Below are positions 9,200 through 17,145 of a DNA stretch of 64,000 nt, piece by piece. Within the stretch, counting starts at the first letter, position 1, and each line of letters begins with the position of its first letter. Made by a program: the position numbers and the translations under genes. Below the pieces are notes generated by a model. It did no database searches, was not told where the DNA came from, and saw only the letters and a program-made list of their open reading frames with translations. This stretch comes from Myxococcales bacterium (GTDB taxonomy: Bacteria; Myxococcota_A; Bradymonadia; UBA7976; UBA1532), in assembly GCA_020633555.1 (NCBI GenBank), contig JACKDL010000030.1, positions 4,985-68,984 of the forward strand, in the 5' to 3' direction.

Positions 9200-9457
9200 A
9201 TGCGTTTCCTCGTGATCAGCCGCCAGAAGCCCGGCCTGAACGACACCCAGAAGCAGGGCCTGTACCAGGCCGTCACCGCGTTCCACACCAACCCCGGCGC
9301 CGTGAAGGTCGAGGCCGACTACGCCCTGGCGGATCGCAGCGGCAGCTACTCGGTGGTGGACGTGCCCGACCGGGCCACCCTGGACGCCAAGATGGCGGCC
9401 TTTGCGCCCTTCGTGACCACCGAGGTGCTCGAGGTCATGCCCGCCGCCCAGGGCTGA
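9200..9457 (+). CDS. Small ABM-like (dimeric alpha/beta barrel) protein
   Basis: An ATG at 9200 with a GGAG-like site just upstream (GCGGAGCTCGCC) gives 85 residues beginning M-R-F-L-V-I-S-R. The strand-helix-strand pattern (V-T-A-F-H-T-N-P-G-A-V-K-V, then S-Y-S-V-V-D-V-P) resembles ferredoxin-like dimeric alpha/beta barrels such as muconolactone isomerase-like or DUF3303 proteins. No signal peptide is present, so it should be cytoplasmic. The gene stands alone between two short spacers. No catalytic residue can be named, and it is kept as a small conserved-type protein of unknown role. Confidence 0.65.
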   Translation: MRFLVISRQKPGLNDTQKQGLYQAVTAFHTNPGAVKVEADYALADRSGSYSVVDVPDRATLDAKMAAFAPFVTTEVLEVMPAAQG

Positions 9458-9534
9458 GCGGCCCAGGGTCGGCCGAGGCTGCCTGCGCAGGGGTCGATTG
9501 ACCCTCGCCCCCGCCCCCACCACACTCCGCGGCC

Positions 9535-10236
9535 ATGGCCGCCTCCACCGACCCCCGCGCCCTCCTCGAACCCATCGCCCGCGTGGAGGGGCTGCGCCTG
9601 ACGCACGGCCCGGGCGGTTGGGCCCTTGAGTGCCCGGATTTCGCAGTCGCTGCCGGTGAGCGGGTGGCGCTGGCGGGGCCCAGCGGCGCGGGCAAGACCA
9701 CGCTCCTGCGCGCCCTGGCAGGCCTGCACCCCATCGCTGGGGGCCAGGCGTGGGCCGCGGGTGCGCCCCTGAAGGCCCGCGGCGAAGCCGGGCGCCGCCG
9801 CCACCGCCTTCGGCAGGTGGGCGTGGTCTTCCAGCGCTTCGGGCTGCTGCCCCACCTGGACGCCCTGGAGAACGTGCTGCTGCCGCTTCGCCTGGGGGCC
9901 GGTCCGCTCGACGGGGCCGCGCGGAGCCGGGGCCGAACGCTGCTGGCGGCGGTGGGCCTGGAGGCCGTCGCGCACCGCAAGCCGAGCGCGCTGTCGGTGG
10001 GCGAGCAGCAGCGGGTGGCCCTGTGCCGCGCGCTGATCCACCGGCCGCGGCTGGTGCTGGCCGACGAGCCCACCGCCAGCCTGGATCCGGCCACGGCGCA
10101 CCGGGCGCTGGACGTGCTGTTCGCCGAGGTGGGCGCCGGGGGCCTGCTGTGTGTCACCCACGACCCCGCCCAGCACGCCCGCTTCGACCGGGTGGTGACG
10201 TTGCGCGGGGCGGGGGCCCTGGGGGTGAGCCGGTGA
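9535..10236 (+). CDS. ABC transporter ATP-binding protein (LolD/MacB type)
   Basis: The 233-residue cytoplasmic ATPase contains Walker A G-P-S-G-A-G-K-T (about residue 46), a Q-loop (V-V-F-Q-R-F), the ABC signature L-S-V-G-E-Q-Q-R (about 152), Walker B L-V-L-A-D-E-P and the switch histidine in V-T-H-D. The signature and the short length fit the LolD/MacB/FtsE branch that drives mechanotransmission rather than ordinary import. It is followed with a four-base GTGA overlap by an FtsX-like permease and then by a TroA-like binding lipoprotein, so all three are probably one complex. The family assignment is firm; the substrate is unknown. Confidence 0.9.
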   Translation: MAASTDPRALLEPIARVEGLRLTHGPGGWALECPDFAVAAGERVALAGPSGAGKTTLLRALAGLHPIAGGQAWAAGAPLKARGEAGRRRHRLRQVGVVFQRFGLLPHLDALENVLLPLRLGAGPLDGAARSRGRTLLAAVGLEAVAHRKPSALSVGEQQRVALCRALIHRPRLVLADEPTASLDPATAHRALDVLFAEVGAGGLLCVTHDPAQHARFDRVVTLRGAGALGVSR

Positions 10237-11381
10237 CACCCCGCCACGCCCTGGCCCTGGCCGCTCGCGCCCTGTGGCACAGCCGCGGCCGCACGCTGCT
10301 GACGGCGCTGGCCCTGGCGCTGCCGCTGGCGCTGCCCTGGGCGGTGCACCGCCTGAGCGACGGGTACGTGCAGGGCCTGGCGGCGCGGGCCGAGGCCACG
10401 CCGCTGGTGCTGGGGGCGCCGGGCAGCCAGGTGGACCTGACCCTGGCCGCCCTGTGGCTGCGGCCCGCCCCGCTGGCCCCGCTGCCGGCCTCGGTGGCCG
10501 ACGCCGTGCGCGCCGAGGGGCTGGGCGGCGCGGTTCCCCTCCACCTGCGCTACTCGGCCCGCGGGCGGCCCCTGGTGGGCACCCGCGTGGACTACTTCGC
10601 CCGCCGCGGGCTGCAGCCCGCCCAGGGCACGCACCCGCTGCAGCTCGGCGACGCGGTGCTGGGCGCCGAGGCCGCCGCTGCGCTGGGGCTGGGTGTGGGC
10701 GACCGGATCATCACCGACGCGGCGCACCCCTTCGATCTGGCCCGCTCACAGCCGGTGCGGCTGCGGGTGGTGGGGGTGCTCGCGCCCACCGGGGGCCCCG
10801 ACGACGGGGTGATCTTCACCGACGTGCTCACCACCTGGGTGGTGGACGGCTTGATCCACGGCCACCGTGACCCCACTCGGGGTGACGCCGGCGAGGTGGT
10901 GCTGGGCCCCGGCGACGCCGTGGCACTGGACCTGGATCCCGCGCGCCTCGGCCAATTTCACCCCCACGGCGACCTGGCGGACGCCCCCCTGACGGCGGTG
11001 CTGGTCTTCCCCACCGACGCCAAGGCGAAGGCGCTGCTGGCCGGTCGGCTCGGGCGGCTCGACGGGGTGCGCGTGGTGCGCCCCGATCAGGTGGTGGCCC
11101 AGCTCGCCGGTCTGGTGCTGAAGCTGCGTCGCCTGCTCGACGCCCACCAGGCCCTGGTGGCGGCGTCGACGGCGCTCTTCGTGGCCCTGGTGATCGGCCT
11201 GGGGCTGCGGGCCCGCGCCGCCGAGCTGCGGGCGCTGGTGGACGTGGGGGCGAGCCGCGCGGCGGTGGTGGTTCTGCAGGCAGCCGAGTGGGGGCTGATC
11301 GGCGCCCTTGCGCTGGCCCTGGCGGCCGCAGGGGCTGCCCTTGGCGTGTGGCTGCTGCCGGATCCGGCGAGGTGGACATGA
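10233..11381 (+). CDS. FtsX/MacB-like ABC permease
   Basis: A GTG at 10233 inside the ATPase stop (GTGA) gives 382 residues. An N-terminal transmembrane helix (about 15-35; T-L-L-T-A-L-A-L-A-L-P-L) precedes a large periplasmic domain of about 240 residues with MacB-like strands (V-G-D-R-I, V-V-G-V-L). The C-terminus holds two hydrophobic stretches (L-V-A-A-S-T-A-L-F-V-A-L, then L-I-G-A-L-A-L-A-L-A-A-A-G) flanking the cytoplasmic L-R-A-R-A-A-E-L-R-A-L-V-D-V-G-A coupling helix. The protein stops soon after the last helix, so it may have three membrane spans instead of four. It probably works with the adjacent ATPase to push or extract a periplasmic or lipoprotein cargo. Confidence 0.85.
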   Translation: MTPRHALALAARALWHSRGRTLLTALALALPLALPWAVHRLSDGYVQGLAARAEATPLVLGAPGSQVDLTLAALWLRPAPLAPLPASVADAVRAEGLGGAVPLHLRYSARGRPLVGTRVDYFARRGLQPAQGTHPLQLGDAVLGAEAAAALGLGVGDRIITDAAHPFDLARSQPVRLRVVGVLAPTGGPDDGVIFTDVLTTWVVDGLIHGHRDPTRGDAGEVVLGPGDAVALDLDPARLGQFHPHGDLADAPLTAVLVFPTDAKAKALLAGRLGRLDGVRVVRPDQVVAQLAGLVLKLRRLLDAHQALVAASTALFVALVIGLGLRARAAELRALVDVGASRAAVVVLQAAEWGLIGALALALAAAGAALGVWLLPDPARWT

Positions 11382-12277
11382 AGCGAGCGGGCATGTGGGT
11401 GGGCGTGTGGGCGCTGGTCGCTGTGGCGGGGTGCGCCCGCCGAGGCCCCGCCCCGACCGCGCCCCAGGGGCCCCTCCAGGTGATCACCTTGGTCGAGCCC
11501 ATGCGCTGGCTGGTGGAGCGGCTGGGGGGCGACGGTGTGGTGGTCACCCGGCTGGCGCCCGCCGGCGAGGCCGGCCTGCACTGGCGCCCGGCGGCGGCCG
11601 ACGTCCAGCGCCTGCAGGCGGCGGACCTGATCGTCCTCAACGGGGCGGGGGTGGAGCAGGGGTTGGCGCTGGTGAGCCTGCCGGACGCCCAGGTGGTGCG
11701 CACGGCGGCGGGCTTCCGCGAGCAGTGGATCCCGCGGCCCGTGGCGGCCCACCGGCACGGCGACGGCCCCGCCCACAGCCACGGCGCCTGGGAGGGCTAC
11801 ACCTGGCTGGATCCGTTGCTGTTCAAGCGTCAGGCCGAGGCCGTGCGCGACGCGCTCGTCGCCCGCCGTCCGGCGCTGAAGGCCGCGGTCGAGGCGCGCC
11901 TGGCCGAGCTGGCCACCCGGCTCGACGGCCTCCACCGCGCCCTGGATGCGCAGGCGCCGGCCCTGCGGCGGCGGCCGCTGCTGGCCAGCGACCGCATCTA
12001 CGGCTACGTGGCGCAGCGCTATGGGCTGTCGGTGCGGGCGGTGCCCCTGGACCTCGAGGCGCCACCCGATGAGGCCACCCGGGCCGCGCTCGTCGCCGCG
12101 GTGGCGGGGACCCAGGCCCGGGTGATGCTGGTGCCGCGCTTGCCAGCGCCGGCGGTTCAAGCGGCGCTGCGTGGGCTGGGGCTGGAGCCGACGGTGGTGG
12201 CGCCCGGCCTGGCTGAGGGGGCGAGCCCGGGGGCCGCGCTCGAAGGCTGGCTGAAGGTGCCCCCGGCCCCCGAGTAG
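11378..12277 (+). CDS. TroA/ZnuA-like metal-binding lipoprotein
   Basis: The ATG at 11378 overlaps the permease stop (ATGA). The 299-residue product has a lipoprotein signal (A-L-V-A-V-A-G-C, Cys about 18). The fold reads as cluster 9 metal-binding proteins: an early W-L-V-E-R-L-G-G strand-helix, G-L-H-W-R-P (a metal His position), A-D-L-I-V-L-N-G-A-G, a His-rich loop (H-R-H-G-D-G-P-A-H-S-H-G) near residue 126, Y-T-W-L-D-P and a long backbone helix. Such proteins normally deliver Zn or Mn to ZnuB/ZnuC-type importers. Here the coupled partners are LolD/FtsX-like, which is unusual. Zinc binding is inferred from the His pattern. Confidence 0.85.
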   Translation: MKRAGMWVGVWALVAVAGCARRGPAPTAPQGPLQVITLVEPMRWLVERLGGDGVVVTRLAPAGEAGLHWRPAAADVQRLQAADLIVLNGAGVEQGLALVSLPDAQVVRTAAGFREQWIPRPVAAHRHGDGPAHSHGAWEGYTWLDPLLFKRQAEAVRDALVARRPALKAAVEARLAELATRLDGLHRALDAQAPALRRRPLLASDRIYGYVAQRYGLSVRAVPLDLEAPPDEATRAALVAAVAGTQARVMLVPRLPAPAVQAALRGLGLEPTVVAPGLAEGASPGAALEGWLKVPPAPE

Positions 12278-12281
12278 GGGA

Positions 12282-13052
12282 TCACGCGTCCGCGAGCCAC
12301 TCCCGGAGCACCGGCCGCACCTCTTGCATGCCCAGCGCGCGGAGCTGGCTGATCCGCGACTCGGTCACGCCCAGGATGTCGCCGATCTCGCGCAGGGTCA
12401 GGCCCTCGACGTAGTACAGCGCCAGCACCACGCGCTGCCGCTCCGCCAGGGGCTTCAGGGCCTCCAGGATCAGCGCCTTGCAGTCCTGCGAGGCCAGCCG
12501 CTCCTCGAGCCCCGGCCCCTCGTCGGCGGCGACGGTCTCGAGGAAGTGGCCGCTGTCCTCGGCCCGACCCGGGTGCACGTCGTCGTAGCCGTACATGCCC
12601 CCGGGGCGCGCCTCGTCGACGTAGGCGGGCAGGTCCTCCAGGTTCAGCTCCAGGGCGTCCGCCAGCTCCCCGTCCTCGGGCTTGCGCCCCAGCCGGTTGC
12701 GGCAGCTCCGGCGCGCGGCGTCCAGGCGGCGGGCCTTCTCGCGCACCGAGCGCGGCACCCAGTCCAGCCGGCGCAGCTCGTCCAGCATGGCGCCGCGCAC
12801 CCGCAAGGCCGCATAGGACTGGAAGTGCTGCTCCCGTTCGGGGTCGTAGTTGTCCACCGCGTCCATCAGGCCCATGACCCCGGCGCTGACGAGCTCATCG
12901 AGCTCGACGTTGGCCGGCAGCCGCGCCCGCAGGCGCCGCGCCAGCCGCTGCACCAGCGGCATCAGCTCGTGGATCAAGCGTTCGCGGTCGTCCCGCCAGG
13001 GTCGGCCTCGCCCCGGCTCCGGCCGCGGTGCCGTCATTGTGGTCGCCCACAT
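12282..13052 (-). CDS. FliA/WhiG-family RNA polymerase sigma factor
   Basis: The 256-residue sigma factor starts at an ATG behind GGAGGG with seven-base spacing. Region 2 is clear: the helix starting L-M-P-L-V-Q-R-L-A-R-R-L, then L-D-E-L-V-S-A-G-V-M-G-L-M-D-A-V, Y-D-P and F-Q-S-Y-A-A-L-R-V-R-G-A-M-L-D-E-L-R, which is diagnostic of the sigma-28 (FliA/WhiG/SigF) group. Region 3 is partly replaced by a negatively charged loop near residues 155-185. Region 4 ends in L-T-L-R-E-I-G-D-I-L-G-V-T-E-S-R-I-S-Q, the -35-recognition helix-turn-helix. No flagellar gene is in the window, so regulation of development or surface structures is possible. It is convergent with the TroA-like gene, with a four-base gap. 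Confidence 0.93.
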   Translation of the reverse strand: MWATTMTAPRPEPGRGRPWRDDRERLIHELMPLVQRLARRLRARLPANVELDELVSAGVMGLMDAVDNYDPEREQHFQSYAALRVRGAMLDELRRLDWVPRSVREKARRLDAARRSCRNRLGRKPEDGELADALELNLEDLPAYVDEARPGGMYGYDDVHPGRAEDSGHFLETVAADEGPGLEERLASQDCKALILEALKPLAERQRVVLALYYVEGLTLREIGDILGVTESRISQLRALGMQEVRPVLREWLADA

Positions 13053-13420
13053 TCGACTCTCCCTCCAATGCCCGGCCGACCCCCCTCAGAGTCGGCGCCC
13101 TGCGTGACCCCCTTGGTCACGTGCCCACGGGCACGATAGCGGGGTCGATCCCAGGGTTGTCAAGCGAGCGCCTTGGCTGGACAGAGGCTGTCGAGAGTGT
13201 TGCAACTGTTGGCACACGATCGCTTGGCGCGAGGTAGGGGCCAGAGAAGGGCGCGGTCGGCCCAGAGCCTCCACGGCCGCGCGAACGAGCCCCAGGCCTT
13301 CTCGACCCTCTGCAAGTCCGCCGCACGCCCGCCCCCGATCTTCGGCAGGAATCTCGCCACGTCCGCCTGCGGTTCGGCATCGTGTAGGCTATCAGCTTCC
13401 CTCTGCCTTCGAGGACGCCC
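13053..13420. promoter_or_regulatory. Divergent intergenic region between sigma factor and S41 protease
   Basis: These 368 bases hold no gene. Close to the sigma-factor start are two adjacent perfect palindromes (listed separately). Further right the base composition drops slightly around a GTTGCAAC palindrome near 13200. A TAGGCT-like -10 candidate lies near 13385, about 35 bases before the protease ATG, but without a convincing -35. Both divergent promoters must lie here, although I cannot assign them with confidence. Confidence 0.4.
13104..13134. promoter_or_regulatory. Two adjacent perfect palindromes upstream of sigma-factor gene
   Basis: GTGACC-CCCTT-GGTCAC (13104-13120) is followed with no gap by GTGCCC-AC-GGGCAC (13121-13134). 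Both arms are perfect. The pair lies 52-82 bases upstream of the sigma-factor ATG, where an operator or a 5'-UTR double hairpin would be expected. The function is inference. Confidence 0.5.
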
Positions 13421-15343
13421 ATGCACCGCTCGACCCCCCTGTGGGCCCTGGCCGCCGCCCTGCTCCTGGCGCCCGCAGCCCACGCGGGTGGCCCCACCAT
13501 CGACTGCGCCACCGTGCCGCAGCTCATGGCCCGCCTGCATGAAGGCCACGTCAGCGGCCTGAAGCCCGACGCGCCCTTCGCCGACCGGGTCGCCAACCTG
13601 TTCCTGCGCCAGCTCGACAGCCAGAAGACCATGTACCGGGCCGACGAGGCGGACCGCATCGCCAACCGGGTGCGCGGCTTCGTGCAGAACCGGGGCGGCG
13701 AGGGCTGCGGCCTGCTCGACGCCCTGGTGGCCGATCAGAACACGCGCGTGGCCGCCCTCGAGAAGGTGGTGGCCGAGATGGTGGACGCCCCCGACTTCCA
13801 GGTGGACCAGGCCCTCGTGCTCGACACCGACACCGACAAGCGGCCCTGGCCGAAGAACGCGGTGGAGCAGCAGGCCCTGCGGCGCAAGCTGGTGCACGTG
13901 CAGGTGGCCCAGATGATCGCCTCGGGCGACACCCTGGAGCAGGCGCGGGCGAAGATGAAGAAGCGCTACGCCCTGCTCGGCAAGCGCACGCAGGAGCAGC
14001 GGGCGGGCGACTACTACACGAGCTTCCTGTCGGCCTACGCCAGCGCCCTGGACCCGCACACCTCGTACTTCAGCCACGACGATCTGGTGGACTTCCAGAT
14101 CAGCATGCAGCTCTCGTTGGAGGGCATCGGCGCGTCGCTGCGGCAGAAGGACGGCTACACGGTGGTGCAGGAGGTCATCAAGGGCGGCGCCGCCGACCGG
14201 CAGGGGCAGCTCAAGCGCAAGGACAAGATCATCGCCGTGGCCCAGGGCAAGGACGGCGAGCCCGTGGACGTGGTGGACATGAGCCTGCGGGACGTGGTGC
14301 GGCTCATCCGCGGCAAGAAGGGCACCGAGGTGAAGCTCTCGGTGCTGCGCCAGGGCACCAAGACCCGCACGCTGAGCATCGTCATCACCCGCGACAAGAT
14401 CGACCTGAAGGAGCAGGCGGCCAGCCTGCACTGGCACGAGCTGAAGCGGGGCGACAAGACCCTGAAGCTCGCCCGCCTGGTGCTGCCCAGCTTCTACGGC
14501 GGCCGCGACAGCAAGCGGCAGAGCGACGACGACATGCGCGCCCTGCTGGCCGAGGCCCGCGACAAGGGCGCCGACGGCCTGCTGTTGGATCTGTCCCGCA
14601 ACTCGGGCGGCCTGCTGAGCGCCGCGGTGGACATTGCCGGCCTGTTCATCCGCGAGGGCGGGGTGGTGGCCGTGCGCGGCAACGAGAACAAGGTGCTCGA
14701 CGACGACGATCCGCGGGTGCAGTGGCAGGGGCCCATGGTGGTGCTCACCAGCCGCATCAGCGCCTCGGCCAGCGAGATCGTGGCGGGCGCGCTGAAGGAC
14801 TACGACCGGGCGCTGCTGGTGGGCGACTCCCGCAGCTTCGGCAAGGGGACGGTGCAGACCATGGATCCGCTGCCGCCGCCCCAGGGCGCCCTGAAGGTCA
14901 CGGTGGCCCGCTTCTACCGGCCCAGCGGCCAGAGCACCCAGGCCCAGGGCGTGCCGGTGGACATCGTCATCCCCTCGCTGACCGATCGCGACATCTTCGC
15001 CGAGAGCGAGCAGCCCTACGCCCTGCCCACCGACACCACCCGGCCCTTCGTCTCCGACGAGGCCAACACCCCGGGCGCCGAGGGCTGGAAGCCCTTCCCC
15101 AAGGCGCGCATCCCGGCCCTGGCGGCGGCCAGCAAGGCCCGGGTGGCCGCCAACAAGGCGCTGCAGGAGGCGCTGGAGAAGCGCGCGAAGTTCGAGAAGA
15201 ACGGCGACGTGATCAAGGTCGCCGAGATCCTCGCAGACGGGAAGGGCGAGGAGGACGAGGACAAAGAGGACGAGGACGACGACAAGGCCAGCCCGCAGGC
15301 GCTGGAGGCCCTGGAGATCCTCGCCGACGCCCTGGCAGGCTGA
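13421..15343 (+). CDS. prc: Tail-specific (C-terminal processing) protease, S41 family
   Basis: The 640-residue periplasmic protease begins with a signal peptide (A-L-L-L-A-P-A-A-H-A). An N-terminal helical domain, including the A-L-D-P-H-T-S-Y-F-S tract, leads into a PDZ domain (about 225-310: L-E-G-I-G-A-S-L, V-I-K-G-G-A-A) and the S41 catalytic core. The nucleophile is the serine in S-A-S-A-S-E (about 446) and the general base is the Lys of S-F-G-K-G-T-V-Q (about 474). This is the Ser-Lys dyad arrangement of E. coli Prc. The C-terminal 40 residues are lysine-rich and then strongly acidic (E-E-D-E-D-K-E-D-E-D-D-D). The enzyme would trim C-termini of periplasmic or membrane proteins. Confidence 0.93.
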   Translation: MHRSTPLWALAAALLLAPAAHAGGPTIDCATVPQLMARLHEGHVSGLKPDAPFADRVANLFLRQLDSQKTMYRADEADRIANRVRGFVQNRGGEGCGLLDALVADQNTRVAALEKVVAEMVDAPDFQVDQALVLDTDTDKRPWPKNAVEQQALRRKLVHVQVAQMIASGDTLEQARAKMKKRYALLGKRTQEQRAGDYYTSFLSAYASALDPHTSYFSHDDLVDFQISMQLSLEGIGASLRQKDGYTVVQEVIKGGAADRQGQLKRKDKIIAVAQGKDGEPVDVVDMSLRDVVRLIRGKKGTEVKLSVLRQGTKTRTLSIVITRDKIDLKEQAASLHWHELKRGDKTLKLARLVLPSFYGGRDSKRQSDDDMRALLAEARDKGADGLLLDLSRNSGGLLSAAVDIAGLFIREGGVVAVRGNENKVLDDDDPRVQWQGPMVVLTSRISASASEIVAGALKDYDRALLVGDSRSFGKGTVQTMDPLPPPQGALKVTVARFYRPSGQSTQAQGVPVDIVIPSLTDRDIFAESEQPYALPTDTTRPFVSDEANTPGAEGWKPFPKARIPALAAASKARVAANKALQEALEKRAKFEKNGDVIKVAEILADGKGEEDEDKEDEDDDKASPQALEALEILADALAG

Positions 15344-15525
15344 TCGGCCCCCGGCGCGGTCCCCGGCAGCGGCGGTCGCCCCGCCACCCGGAACGCGTGG
15401 CGCCCTTCCGGCATCTGTGGCCCGTGACCGCCGCACCCTCGGGCAACCTCACCCACCGTGACAACGTTTCGCGGCCGGCTGAGAGTTGTTAGAAGCGGCG
15501 GCGACTTCGGCTCGGGAGCCCGCCC

Positions 15526-17145
15526 ATGACCCCCACCCGCCCGCTGGTCGGCGCCGCGCTGGCGGCTTGCCTCACCGGCGGCCCTGTGCTGGCCCAGGCG
15601 CCCGACGGGCCGCCCCCGGATCCGGCGCCCGGCGCCTCCGAGGCCCCGGCTGACGGGGCCCTGACCCTATCGCTGGCCGAAGCCCTGGAGCTCGCGCTCA
15701 CCCGCAGCTACGCCGTCCAGCTCGCCCGCCTGGAGGAGCAGGACGCCCTGGCACGCATCGACGAGGCCTGGGGCAGCGTCTACCCCCGCGTGGATCTGAG
15801 CGCCCGCTACGTGCGCAACCTGCGGGTGGCCAACCCCTTCGCGGGCTCGGACGCCGGCAGCTTCTTCGGCGGCCTCGACGCCATCGGGTGGCTGGCCTAC
15901 AACGAGGCCGCCCGCCAGAACGGCGCGCCCACCCTGAGCCTGCTGGACTATCAGCAGCGCGTGGCCGACGGCCGCAGCGCCGCGGGGCTCAGCAACAGCA
16001 GCAGCGACAACCCCTTCCTGGTGGAGAACCAGATCACCGCGGGGCTGGCCATCACCCAGACCCTGTACAACGGCGCCGCCTTCGCGGCGATCCGGGGGGC
16101 CGAGGCCTACCAGAAGCAGGTGGAGGCGCAGGTGCGCCAGCGCCAGCAGGAGGTGGCCCGGGACGTGGCCCGCGCGTACCACGGCGCCCTGCTGGCCGAG
16201 GCCCGCGCCGAGGTCACTGCGAAGGCTGTGGCCCGGGTGCAGGAGACGGTGGACGAGGTCAGCGACCGGGTGAAGAACGGCGTGCTGCCCATGTTCCAGC
16301 AGCTCAGCGCCGAGGTGGAGCTGGCCAACCTGCAGACGGCGCTGCTGCAGGTGCGCGCCGGGGCCGACGCGGCCAAGGACGGCCTGAAGCTGGCCATCGG
16401 CCTGCCGCCCGATCAGCCCATCGCCCTGCGGGGGGCCCTGGAGATCGACGCGCCCATGGCGCTGGACGGGCTGACCGTGGATCTCGCCGCCGCCGAGGCC
16501 GAGCGCAACCGCCCGGATCTGGAGACGATCCGCCGCACCCGCGAGATGCTGGCGGTGCAGCAGGAGCTCACCGACGCCCGCTACCTGCCCGTGCTGAGCG
16601 CCTTCGCCAACGTGGGCATCACCGGCAGCGTGCCCGACGAGCGGGTGCAGGCGGTGCAGGACCCCATGGATCCCTTCCGCTTCACCAAGAAGGAGCTGGG
16701 GGTCTTCGACGGCGATTACTGGTTCGACACCAGCAACATCGGCCTGAGCCTCACCTGGAACCTGTTCGACGGCTTCCAGACCACCCAGCAGGCCGAGCGG
16801 GACCGGGTGGCCGTCCGCCGCATCGAGGTCCAGCAGGCCCAGGCGCTGGCCGGTGTGCGCGCCGAGATCCAGGGCAGCCTGCGGGCCCTGCGCACCGCCC
16901 AGGCCCAGCTCGCCAACGTGGATCGCAACGTGGCCCGGGCCGAGCTGAACTACCAGCACGCCAAGGCCCGCGTGGACGAGGGGGTGAGCACCCGCCTCGA
17001 GCTGCGCGAGGCCAGCAGCCAGCTCGACCAGAGCCAGTTCAACCGCCTGCAGGCGGTGCACGACTACCTCGACGCCCTCGTCGCCTATCGCATCGCCGTC
17101 GGTCGCCCCCTCGCCGGGGCCGCCGGGTCGGAGGCCGCCCGATGA
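15526..17145 (+). CDS. TolC-family outer-membrane efflux protein
   Basis: The 539-residue protein has a signal peptide ending V-L-A-Q and two TolC-type helical repeats. The first starts with L-S-L-A-E-A-L-E-L-A-L-T-R-S-Y (about 45), the classical OEP domain opening. Long amphipathic helices (E-A-Y-Q-K-Q-V-E-A-Q-V-R-Q-R) form the periplasmic tunnel, and beta segments (Y-W-F-D-T-S-N-I-G-L-S-L-T-W-N-L-F-D-G) form the outer-membrane barrel. Between the first strands lies an insertion rich in Asn/Ser. The stop overlaps the adaptor start (ATGA). This is the outlet of the tripartite pump encoded at 15526-22162. Confidence 0.93.
   Translation: MTPTRPLVGAALAACLTGGPVLAQAPDGPPPDPAPGASEAPADGALTLSLAEALELALTRSYAVQLARLEEQDALARIDEAWGSVYPRVDLSARYVRNLRVANPFAGSDAGSFFGGLDAIGWLAYNEAARQNGAPTLSLLDYQQRVADGRSAAGLSNSSSDNPFLVENQITAGLAITQTLYNGAAFAAIRGAEAYQKQVEAQVRQRQQEVARDVARAYHGALLAEARAEVTAKAVARVQETVDEVSDRVKNGVLPMFQQLSAEVELANLQTALLQVRAGADAAKDGLKLAIGLPPDQPIALRGALEIDAPMALDGLTVDLAAAEAERNRPDLETIRRTREMLAVQQELTDARYLPVLSAFANVGITGSVPDERVQAVQDPMDPFRFTKKELGVFDGDYWFDTSNIGLSLTWNLFDGFQTTQQAERDRVAVRRIEVQQAQALAGVRAEIQGSLRALRTAQAQLANVDRNVARAELNYQHAKARVDEGVSTRLELREASSQLDQSQFNRLQAVHDYLDALVAYRIAVGRPLAGAAGSEAAR

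Noticed and set aside
13200..13225. Sigma-54-like promoter TTGGCAC...GCTTGG
   Set aside because: The distance between GG and GC is nine bases instead of ten and the GC element is imperfect.
13160..15436. 758-codon minus-strand reading frame opposite the S41 protease
   Set aside because: The plus-strand protease has a full set of catalytic motifs. The antisense frame is His/Leu/Val/Gly-rich noise.
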